Shown piece after piece: positions 6,950 to 15,038 of a stretch of 26,592 nucleotides of DNA (positions are counted from its first letter, which is position 1; every line of letters begins with the position of its first letter). The stretch is from NCBI GenBank assembly GCA_041301185.1, contig JBFYSV010000009.1:1-26592 (forward strand). Direction: 5' to 3'. This DNA comes from JAQBDA01 sp041301185 (GTDB lineage Bacteria; Chloroflexota; Anaerolineae; Anaerolineales; UBA4823). Position numbers and translations under genes: made by a program. The notes under the pieces are model-generated. The model ran no database searches, was not told where the DNA came from, and saw nothing but the letters and a program-made list of their open reading frames with translations.

Positions 6950-8025
6950 ATTCTGCCCACCTCCACCTGAGCTTGTTTCTCGACCATTGCAATGCCTGCC
7001 ATGAAGTGTAGAATCTCGGTGATATCGACACCCGCCGGGCAGACATCGATGCAGCGACCACAGCCTGTGCAGGCTGCAGGCCCATATTGCTGCGGGAAGT
7101 AGTAATACTTGCAGTAAAACCGGTTGCGCAAGCGCTCGCCTTTTGCCGCCCTAGGGTTATGCCCGCCGGCGATCCGCCGGTAAGCCTCTCCAGCGCAGCT
7201 ATCCCAGCAACGGATTCTTTCGTAAACCTTGTTGTCTCCCTGCTCTGATTGGATCTCATCGCGCACATCAAAGCAGCGGCAGGTGGGGCAGACGTACGCG
7301 CAGGCGCGGCAGCTAAGGCAGCGTTCAGCAATCTCTTCCCAATACAGCTGGTTGAATTGCTCCGGCCAGCTATCGAGTGCAGGGTACGCTAACCTTTCGG
7401 TAGTTATTTCTGGACGAATATATGTGTTGGGTTGAATTCCTGGTTCTATCACCAGCGGGTACCGCTCTAACAAAAAAGCGCCTTTTTCGGTAACGACTTC
7501 GAGAAGGTAGACATCTTCGATGGCGTGCAGCATCAGATCCATATGGCGGGGGTCGTCTGGAGCGCCGCCCATGGTTGTGCAGAAACAGGTCGCGCCCATC
7601 TCCGGACAGGCCAGGCCAACCAGGGTTGTGTTCTCTCTTCTCCGCATGTAATATGGATCAATGGGTTGCGTGGCAATGAACAGGGCATCCAATGCTTGTA
7701 ATCCATGCGCGTCACACGGCCGGACTCCAAATAACACCTGCTCGCCCTCTGGAGAGGTTTCTCTGATGTTCACTTCATTCCCGATCTTCTCGATTGTAAA
7801 AAGAACTTCGGTTGGGGGAAAGAAGACATCTTTGATCGATAGTACCGGGCGGGTATAGTCCCAGGTGATCTCAGCTGCATTTCCGACCTGGCGATAGAGG
7901 ATATTGCCGTCAATATCTCGGGGGGCGATCAGGCGCATCTGGCTGGCAATCTGGTCCAGCCACTGGATCAGGCTGTTCTTTGATATGACGGTTGGTGTGG
8001 TTCCAGGGATCATTCTTGAGCTCAT
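6946..8025 (-). CDS. 4Fe-4S dicluster subunit, FlxB / AsrA / sulfhydrogenase-beta-like
   Basis: The 359-residue cytoplasmic iron-sulfur protein has an N-terminal domain with GVRPCDAHGLQALD (about 101-114) and GLACPEMGATCFC (137-149), signatures of the beta subunits of sulfhydrogenases and anaerobic sulfite reductase A. Two ferredoxin motifs follow: Cys236/239/242/246 (CLSCRACAYVCP) and Cys319/322/325/329 (CTGCGRCIDVCP). It should wire the FAD/NAD(P)H subunit to the MvhD/HdrA module. FlxB of the FlxABCD-HdrABC complexes is the closest described role. The start ATG overlaps the preceding stop (ATGA), with a strong GGAGGG upstream. Confidence 0.85.
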   Translation of the reverse strand: MSSRMIPGTTPTVISKNSLIQWLDQIASQMRLIAPRDIDGNILYRQVGNAAEITWDYTRPVLSIKDVFFPPTEVLFTIEKIGNEVNIRETSPEGEQVLFGVRPCDAHGLQALDALFIATQPIDPYYMRRRENTTLVGLACPEMGATCFCTTMGGAPDDPRHMDLMLHAIEDVYLLEVVTEKGAFLLERYPLVIEPGIQPNTYIRPEITTERLAYPALDSWPEQFNQLYWEEIAERCLSCRACAYVCPTCRCFDVRDEIQSEQGDNKVYERIRCWDSCAGEAYRRIAGGHNPRAAKGERLRNRFYCKYYYFPQQYGPAACTGCGRCIDVCPAGVDITEILHFMAGIAMVEKQAQVEVGRI

Positions 8026-9434
8026 TGCACACCCTCCTCGCCAGACAGGATTGTTACCAATGGGGTTGGTATGATGGTTACGCCTGCCCGGTGGTTATAA
8101 CTTCGTTCCATCTCTTGAGATAACATCTGGTTGAGATAGCTAATCGGTATCCCCATCGGGCAAGCCCTTTCGCACTCATCACAGCCAATGCATCTCCCTG
8201 CCAGGTGATAGGCGCGCCCCAGATGGAAGGTGCGTTTTTCGTTCAATCCAACTCCATCCCATCCATGGGCTGCACCGACCCACAGTGAGTCGTCCCGCTC
8301 ATACAGGCAGGTTGGGCAATCGCACATCGGGCATGCCTGGCGGCAGGCATAGCAGCGAATACAGCGATCAAACTGGCTGAGCCAAAAATCCATCCGCTCG
8401 GATGGCGTCTTTGCCTCGAGCTGAGTGAGGGTCAGACTTCTATTCGACAAACCGGTACTGATTGGAGCCTCTTTCTTCAGGTCACCGATCAGTATGTCAG
8501 AAATCACCGGATTCCGGTCTGTGCATTGGATGCAGCGTTGTTGTAACACCGGCTCTTGTTGGGTGTGTACCTTGCCATCGTATCGAGCCTTTTCTTGTAT
8601 CCCCTGGCAGGCCATCCCGATGATGTACACCTGATCCCGCGTGTAGCTCTTCTCAGCGAGCTGCACGTGGATTGCCCGGCTGTCGCAGGCTTTGACCACC
8701 ACTGCTACCCTGTTATTGGTCTGACCATCCCCGGCTTGAGGGAGCTGGTGCAGCTTATGATTCAGGTAGCCAGTGAGATTATGCGTGCAATCCTGGTTCC
8801 AAACTAACCGGCTGGTATCTTCGGGGTGGTAGACAAAAGTCGGACGAGTACGCCCGCGCCAATCTTGTTCATATCCGATTACACATGCAACCTGACCACT
8901 GTCGAGCAATTCCTGGGCAGTTTGGCGTAATTGCAGTGTTTGTTGCTCTAGAGTAGCGTTCGAGAAGCTGGCATGGGGGGAGGACTGGAGAGCCGGGGCT
9001 CTTTGATAGGATGGGTTGAATTCCCGCCGGTCCACCCTCCAGCGAACAGGCCCGAGCGCTCGAACGGTATCGACAAAATCTGTTACGATGCGGCTGAAGT
9101 GTTCTCCCTCAGACGCGGAAACCCAATCCAGGCGCAATCGCTCTTCTTCCAGCCCGGCAAAGGTCAACAGGGTCTTCAGCACCGGCAAGCGTTTGGCGGT
9201 GCGATGGTTCCCGCTATCGTAATGGCACTCTCCGATATGGCATCCCAGCACCAGGACACCGTCTGCACCTTGATCGAAGGTGCGCATGATCAACTCAGGG
9301 GAAACTCGCCCCGAGCAAGGCACCCGGACGGTGCGCAGATTTGCCGGGCTTTTAAGCCTGGCGATGCCTGCTGTGTCTGCGCCAGTATAACTGCACCAGG
9401 TACACAGGAAAGCAATGATTTTCGGTTCGTACAT
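8022..9434 (-). CDS. Fusion of MvhD/FlxD-like subunit with a FlxC-like iron-sulfur protein
   Basis: This 470-residue protein is a natural fusion. Residues 1 to about 128 form an MvhD (FlxD) domain: IIAFLCTWCSYTGADTAGIA, with Cys11/Cys14, then PCSGRV with Cys40 and GCHIGECHY with Cys65/Cys70. This cluster-bearing module docks hydrogenases or Flx proteins onto HdrA. A poorly conserved linker (about 130-165) follows. Then comes a FlxC/AsrA-like part with KACDSRAIHVQL (248-259), CIQC (301-304), Cys358/361/364/368 (CIRCYACRQACP) and Cys415/418/421/425 (CIGCDECERACP). MvhD and FlxC are usually separate polypeptides. All MvhD cysteines are encoded as Cys here, unlike selenocysteine-containing VhuD. 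The start has GGAGG upstream. The 3' end overlaps the FlxB-like gene by 4 nt. Confidence 0.85.
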   Translation of the reverse strand: MYEPKIIAFLCTWCSYTGADTAGIARLKSPANLRTVRVPCSGRVSPELIMRTFDQGADGVLVLGCHIGECHYDSGNHRTAKRLPVLKTLLTFAGLEEERLRLDWVSASEGEHFSRIVTDFVDTVRALGPVRWRVDRREFNPSYQRAPALQSSPHASFSNATLEQQTLQLRQTAQELLDSGQVACVIGYEQDWRGRTRPTFVYHPEDTSRLVWNQDCTHNLTGYLNHKLHQLPQAGDGQTNNRVAVVVKACDSRAIHVQLAEKSYTRDQVYIIGMACQGIQEKARYDGKVHTQQEPVLQQRCIQCTDRNPVISDILIGDLKKEAPISTGLSNRSLTLTQLEAKTPSERMDFWLSQFDRCIRCYACRQACPMCDCPTCLYERDDSLWVGAAHGWDGVGLNEKRTFHLGRAYHLAGRCIGCDECERACPMGIPISYLNQMLSQEMERSYNHRAGVTIIPTPLVTILSGEEGVQ

Positions 9435-9481
9435 ATCCTGACCTCCGTTACATTACCAACGTGATCAGCTGGCATGTTGCC

Positions 9482-12400
9482 TTACGCCAGCGCACCCATC
9501 ATCTCGTGAACCAGCTGCTGGTCTGTGTAGTGGATCAAGGTCATAGCTTTGTTGGGGCAGGCGGCTGCGCAGGTACCGCATCCTTTGCACAAATAAGCAT
9601 TGACCTGGGCTATACGTTTGCTTCCTGCCGGACCAATTTCCACCAGTTCGATTGCGCCATAAGGGCAAGCTTCCATACATTGACCACATCCTTTGCATCG
9701 CAGCGCGGCAACCTCGGCAATCGATGGGTCCATATTGATAACCCCTTGATCGATCAGCGACAATGCAGCAGCTGCTGCTGCCCCAGCCTGGGCAACACTA
9801 TCGGGGATGTCTTTCGGAGCCTGGCAGGCGCCTGCCAGATAGATCCCCTCAGTGGCAGTCTCAACCGGGGCGAGCTTAGGATGCCGTTCGAGGAAATATC
9901 CATCTCGGCTGCGACTGACGCCGAATTGGTGTGCAACAAAAGGCGCATCGTCTTGGGCTTCAAAACCCGTCGCCAGGACGACCATGTCTACCAGAACATG
10001 GTCGGGCTGGTTGTAAAAAGACTCGTCCCAGCTTACCAAAAGCTTATCGCCCAATTGCTCTACCTGGCGGACCTTACCGTGATAGAAATTGACGCCTTTC
10101 TCCCGGGTGCGGTTATAAAACTCTTCATAATCTTTGCCAAAGGTGCGCATATCACGGTAGATCTCGTGGACATCAGCTTTAAGGTAATCGTGTACCAACT
10201 GAGCCAACTTAAGAGAATACATGCAGCAAGCTCGCGAGCAGTACTCGTTGTAATTTGAATCGCGGCTGCCGATACAATGCAAGATAGCCACGCTCTCCGG
10301 CGGCCTGCCGTTTGCCAGGAGAACCTTCCCATTGGTTGGTCCGCTGGAATTGATCAGTCGTTCAAACTCCAGGGCGGTGATGACGTTGTCTAAACGTCGA
10401 TAACCCAGTTCTGGTGCCCGAATTGGATCAAAATCCTTAAACCCAGTTGCCAGGATAATCGTCCCAACTTCCAGGTCTATTAAGCTATCTTGCATCTCGT
10501 GGTTGATGGCACCTCGCTCGCACGCCGCCAGGCATTCCAGGCACTCCGAGCAAATCCCGCAGCGCAGGCAGCGAGATGCTTCTGCAACTGCCTGCTCTTC
10601 AGTTAGGGTCAGGTCGACTTCATTGAAGTTAAGGTAGCGTTCTTCTACCGGAATGCTTGCGATCTGAATCCTACCTTGCCTGCTCGATTCCCCTTTGGCA
10701 AGTTTGGTTTCAATGTCTTGCTGGGAAAGCTCAACAACGGGCAGCTTGCGTGGCTCGCGGATACCCTTCTCGCCACGCAGGTAACGGTCGATGCTGCGGG
10801 CAGCCTTATGACCCTCACCGATTGCGTCCACAACGAAGAAGGTCACGCCGCGGTGAACATCACCGGCGACAAACACGCCCGGCATGGTGGTCATCATTTC
10901 CTCGTTACTCTGGATGCCAATCGGAAAACGGGTGTTAATGCTACCATCTTGTGGCAGGAAACCGAAGTTGGGTCCCTGGCCGATTGCCCAGATGACCAGA
11001 TCGGCTGGCAGGATATGATCCGTACCAGGAATTTCTTCCATGTCTGGGCGCCCGTGCTTGAATCCGTGGAAATTGACACTCACACAGCGCACGCCGGCAA
11101 TCTTCTCGCCGTTCACAACGATCTCTTTGAAAGTGCGCCCGGCGCAGACCTTAACCCCCTCCTCCTCTGCTACGCTGATTTCCCATTGAAATCCGGGCAT
11201 TTCGCCGCGGGGTTCCAGGCATGCCATGCTTACTTCACTGGCGCCAAGGCGGAGCACGGTGCGGGCAGTATCCAGGGCAACGTTACCTCCACCAAGCACT
11301 ACTACTCTTTTACCGCTTAAATCCACTTTTTCCCCCAGGCATGCCTTGCGCAACAGTTCCAGGCTGAGCATGTTATCCGGATGGTTGGAGTTACGGACGG
11401 GGAGTTTCTTGGCCTGGTGAGCGCCGGTTGCGATCAAGACAGCATCATAGCCAGGCTTCCCGTTGCCCTTTTCAAGCAGCGTTGGGATATCATCAATCCA
11501 GGTGTTCAACCGAAGCTCAACACCTTCGTCGACAACTTGCTGAATCTCCCAATCCAGCAGCTCGGTTGGCATCCGGTGAGGCGGAATGCCGACTCGCATC
11601 ATACCGCCTGCGACGGGTAGGGCGTCGAATACAGTCACAGCGTGCCCAAGGCGAACCATATCCAGGGCAGCTGTTAAACCAGCAGGTCCTGCTCCAATAA
11701 TCGCGATCCGTTTGCCCGTGGGTGCGGGATTCTTGGAAAAAGGTGTTCCAACGATGGATTTATCCCGCATGTTGGGCAACTCGTCCCGATGGGCGTACGC
11801 CCAGTCCGAGACGAAGCGCTTTAAGCCCATGATGTTGACTGGCTCGTCGTATTTTCCACGGCTGCATGCATCTTCGCAGCGGTGATTGCACACCCGCCCG
11901 CATACACTAGGAAACGGGTGTTCTCTCCGGATCGCCCAGTAGGCATCAGCATAGCGTTTTTGGTGAATCAACGCAATATAGCCCTGGGCGCGCTGGTCGG
12001 TTGGGCAAGCGTCTCGGCAGGGTGCTACGCCTTTTTTGTCTATCGTGAACGCGCCGGGTACAGATTGGGCAGAGAAGCGATAAGCTGCCTTGCGTGTGCT
12101 CAGGTTCAGGTCAAAGGGGTTGCTGACATCAATCGGGCATACGCTGGCACAAGTGCCACAGCCGGTGCATTTATCCTCGTCTATATAGCGGGCTTTCCGC
12201 CGCACCCGTACTTTAAAATTGCCAACATAGCCTGAAACAGATTCGACTTCGCTGTAGCTCAAAAGCTCGATGTTTTTGTGGCGTCCAACGGACACCATTT
12301 TGGGTGTAAGTATTCAAGCCGCACAGTCTAGAGTTGGGAATGTTTTATACAGCTGGGCCATGTGCCCGCCGATGCTAGGCTCGCGTTCAACCAGGTAGAC

Positions 12401-12907
12401 TTGCTTTCCAGCATCGGCGATGCGCAACGCTGCTTCGATGCCAGAAATCCCGCCTCCCACGACCAGTGTTGAAGGGTTGATCTCTACCTGGCGGATATCC
12501 AAAGACCGGTGGTGGCGCACCCGCTCCACTGCAGCGGATACCAGGCCTTTGGCCTTTTGGGTAGCTAGCTGGCGATCGTCAATAACCCATGAGCAATGCT
12601 CGCGAATATTTGCCATCTGGAAGAAGAACGGGTTGAGCCCAGCTTCCTGGCATGCTCTTCGGAAGGTTGGCTCGTGCATCAGTGGTGAGCAAGATGCTAC
12701 CACCACTCTGTTTAATCCATAGTCAGCGATATCTGCCTTGATCAGATCCTGCCCTGGATCAGAACACATATAGGTATAGTCCCGAGCCAGGACGACTCCA
12801 TCCAGTGTCTGTGCATACCTGGCAACCTCAGCGACATCTACGGTCGCCGCGATATTGGTGCCACAATGGCAGACATAGACACCTGTCCGTGGTTTAGAGA
12901 GGTTCAT
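9482..12907 (-). CDS. hdrA: HdrA-like selenoprotein with inserted GltD/NfnB-type flavoprotein domain (read through TGA 12314-12316)
   Basis: Reading TGA as Sec198 gives 1141 residues. The order is: VCHCGTN at 12-18; HdrA FAD fold with VVGGGISGIEAALRIADAG, then GGHMAQLYKTFPTLDCAA-Sec-ILTPKMV; ferredoxin loop Cys247/250/253/257. A GltD-like insertion of about 490 residues follows (Cys297 to about 795) with IIGAGPAG at about 404 and VVLGGGNVALD at about 535. The HdrA core then resumes (IILATGFKDFDP; cluster Cys878/890/894/895 in CX11CX3CC), and two C-terminal ferredoxin motifs end it (Cys1071-1081 and 1107-1117). HdrA is the flavin-bifurcating subunit of heterodisulfide-reductase-type complexes. 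The inserted domain adds a second flavin site and a pyridine-nucleotide-type Rossmann fold. Its ATG overlaps the stop of the upstream hdrA (ATGA). Confidence 0.9.
12279..12316 (-). promoter_or_regulatory. Sec UGA codon and SECIS-like hairpin in the GltD-inserted hdrA
   Basis: The in-frame TGA is at 12316-12314 (minus). A perfect 8-bp stem TGGTGTCC/GGACGCCA (12297-12290 with 12286-12279) follows, with a 3-nt loop GTT that begins 24 nt after the TGA. Distance, stem length and a G at the loop start fit the bacterial SECIS model. The arms also encode conserved residues (MVSVGRH), so part of the pairing could be incidental. Confidence 0.75.
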
Positions 12908-14886
12908 GCAATTACCTCCATCAATGCGCCTTCAATCTCTGCCAGTATCTGTTCTAGGGTGAATCCATGCTGGATTGCCGCCCCAGCCGGGCAGGCTGCA
13001 GAACAAGCTCCGCAGCCTTTGCACAGGACTTCGTTAATGTATGCAACCTGTCTCCCGACATAATCGACCATTTCAATTGCGCCGTACGGGCAAAGCCCCT
13101 CGCACGTTCGGCAACCTCCGCATTTTTCCGGGTTGACATAGGTGGTGAAGGGCTCGAGCACGACCTGACCGGCATCCATCAGGGATAGGGCTACAGCTGC
13201 TGCAGCACCTCCCTGGGCAACGCTATCCGGGATATCTTTAGGTCCCTGGCAGGTGCCTGCCAGGTAGACGCCATCGGTTGCTGTTTCTACCGGTGCCAGC
13301 TTGGGATGTCGCTCCAGGAAAAAGCCATCTGGGCTCAAGCTAACCCCAAAGGTCTTGGCCGTCTTCAGCTGGTCACTCTGTGGTTCCAATCCTGTACTTA
13401 ATATCACCATATCGACCAAGGTATGGATTGGATGGCCTGTATACACATCAATCGTAGATACCTGAAGCTGACCGTTGTGCCTGGATACCTGGATGTTCTC
13501 GTCGTAGCGGATGAACTGAACACCATCCCTGCGAACGCGCTCGTAAAATGCTTCATAATCTTTACCGAAGGTGCGCATATCACGGTAGTATTCAACGACA
13601 TCTGCTCCCACATAGTGGCGGAGGAGCTGAGCCAGCTTGAGCGAGTACATGCAGCATACCCGCGAGCAATATTCATGGGTGTTGCGGTCACGGCTTCCCA
13701 CACAGTGTACGATGGCAACCCGTTCTGGTATACGGCCATCCTTCAGCCGGACTTCGCCGGTTGTTGGTCCACCCGAGTTAATCAGTCGCTCGAGCTCCAT
13801 CCCGGTCAGGACGTTCTCATAGAGGCCGTAGCCATAACGGGGTTCAACCTGTGGGTCGAAATCCTTAAAACCGGTAGCCAGGATGATGGTTCCAACCTCA
13901 AGCTCGACAACCTGGTCTTGCTGGTCGAAATTTATGGCCCCGGTGGGGCAGAACTTCTCACACGCCCGGCATTTGCCGCGCAGAAAATAAGCGCAGTTAT
14001 TGACGTCAATCACGGGAACTCGGGGCACTGCCTGGGGGAAGGGGAAGTAGACTGCCGGACGATTGCCTAACCCTAGGTCGAACTCGGAGGGTATCTTCTT
14101 CCAGGGGCACTTCTCCATGCACGTACCGCAGCCGTTGCATATGTCTTCATCTACATAACGCGCCTTCCGGTTGACGCGTACGCGGAAGTTGCCGACATAC
14201 CCAGCTACCGATTCGACCTCGCTGAGGGTCAATAAGGTGATGTTTGGGTGGCGTCCCACGGACACCATTTTAGGGGTGAGAATTCAAGCTGCGCAGTCCA
14301 GCGTTGGAAAGGTTTTATAGAGCTGCGCCATGTGCCCGCCGATGCTGGCCTGTCTTTCTACCAGGTACACGTGTTTCCCGGCATCTGCCAGGCGCAAGGC
14401 AGCCTCAATACCTGCGATCCCGGCGCCAACAACCAAGGCAGATTGCTGGACATCCACCTGCCGTGAGACCAGCTCTTCATGCAATCCAACCCGCCTTACA
14501 GCAGCAGAAACCAAAGCGCGTGCCTTGCGTGTTGCTTGGACAGGGTCATCTGAAACCCAAGAGCAGTGCTCGCGGATATTGGTCATTTGGAACAAGTAGG
14601 GATTCAGACCGGCTTCGCTGCACGCTCCCCTGAAGGTGGTTTCGTGCATTAACGGTGAGCAGGAAGCCACAACAACACGATTCAGGCCCTTATCACGGAT
14701 ATCATCCTTGATAAGGGCCTGACCTGGATCTGAGCACATATAGGCGTAGTGGCGGGCGACTTTTACATCTGGCAGGTTCGCAGCATACTCAGCTACATCT
14801 TCTACATCAACCATCCCAGCGATATTTGTGCCACAATGGCAAACATATACGCCAATTCTTGGGCTGCCGCGCGATGTCGGTCTCAT
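12904..14886 (-). CDS. hdrA: HdrA-like selenoprotein, canonical architecture (read through TGA 14284-14286)
   Basis: With TGA read as Sec201 the protein has 660 residues, normal for a stand-alone HdrA. It carries VCHCGTNIAG near the N-terminus, a FAD Rossmann motif VVGAGIAGIEAALRLADAG, GGHMAQLYKTFPTLDCAA-Sec-ILTPKMV, ferredoxin Cys250/253/256/260, a second Cys group 298/306/309/313, the HdrA cluster Cys395/407/411/412 (CX11CX3CC), and C-terminal ferredoxin motifs Cys589-599 and 622-632. I start at ATG 14886 because AGGAGGT lies 7 nt upstream. The open frame upstream to 14946 holds the promoter. It is the first gene of the operon and the close paralogue of the following hdrA, so the two may form a heterodimer. 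That is inference from the known HdrA dimer. Confidence 0.92.
14249..14286 (-). promoter_or_regulatory. Sec UGA codon and SECIS-like hairpin in the first hdrA
   Basis: The in-frame TGA is at 14286-14284 (minus). The stem TGGTGTCC/GGACGCCA (14267-14260 with 14256-14249) encloses loop GTG, again starting 24 nt past the TGA. Stem and spacing are identical to the other hdrA, and the loop differs by one base. Confidence 0.75.
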
Positions 14887-14925
14887 GAGCCGTACCTCCT
14901 TGTCTATACAATTGGGTATAAATTG

Positions 14926-14934
14926 ATTATAGCA
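14926..14934 (-). promoter_or_regulatory. Extended -10 promoter of the hdrA/flx operon
   Basis: The minus strand reads TGCTATAAT, a perfect extended -10 (TGn plus TATAAT), about 40 nt before the hdrA ATG. The best -35 candidate, TTGTGC at a 19-bp spacing, lies inside the adjacent palindrome, so a bound repressor there would block polymerase. Confidence 0.75.
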
Positions 14935-14936
14935 TA

Positions 14937-14958
14937 GTTTGTGCAAAATAGCACAAAC
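14937..14958. promoter_or_regulatory. Palindromic operator, Rex-like (TTGTG-N8-CACAA)
   Basis: A perfect inverted repeat GTTTGTGC-AAAATA-GCACAAAC contains the 18-bp core TTGTG-N8-CACAA at 14939-14956. These half-sites and this spacing match the operator of Rex, the NADH/NAD+-sensing repressor of anaerobic metabolism (usual form TTGTGAANNNNTTCACAA). It overlaps the -35 zone of the hdrA promoter and lies just upstream of the cysS promoter. Control by Rex is inferred; no rex gene is in the window. Confidence 0.6.
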
Positions 14959-14964
14959 GATTTT

Positions 14965-14996
14965 TTGAATTGCTACTGGATACTTACGTGTATAAT
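14965..14996 (+). promoter_or_regulatory. Probable cysS promoter
   Basis: TATAAT at 14991-14996 is a perfect -10. TTGAAT at 14965-14970 is a possible -35, but the 20-bp spacer is long. The start codon follows 42 nt after the -10. Confidence 0.5.
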
Positions 14997-15038
14997 ACAG
15001 GCGATTTTAAAAAATATCAATAGCCAGGGAAACATCTA

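Noticed and set aside
9461..10258. 265-codon plus-strand frame opposite hdrA, and similar long antisense frames
   Set aside because: These are shadows of the Cys-rich minus-strand genes, with no ribosome site and no family resemblance.
12299..12316. hdrA fragments as pseudogenes or as separate small and large subunits
   Set aside because: Both paralogues break at the same codon, frame and motif continue across the TGA without loss of a residue, there is no ribosome site before the downstream ATG, and the rest of both genes is intact.
12904..12906. Reading the terminal TGA of the first hdrA as another Sec codon
   Set aside because: It overlaps the ATG of the next gene (ATGA), the protein already ends at normal HdrA length, and no suitable hairpin follows.
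14887..14946. 20-residue N-terminal extension of the first hdrA
   Set aside because: This stretch contains the extended -10 promoter and the palindrome; AGGAGGT clearly serves the ATG at 14886.
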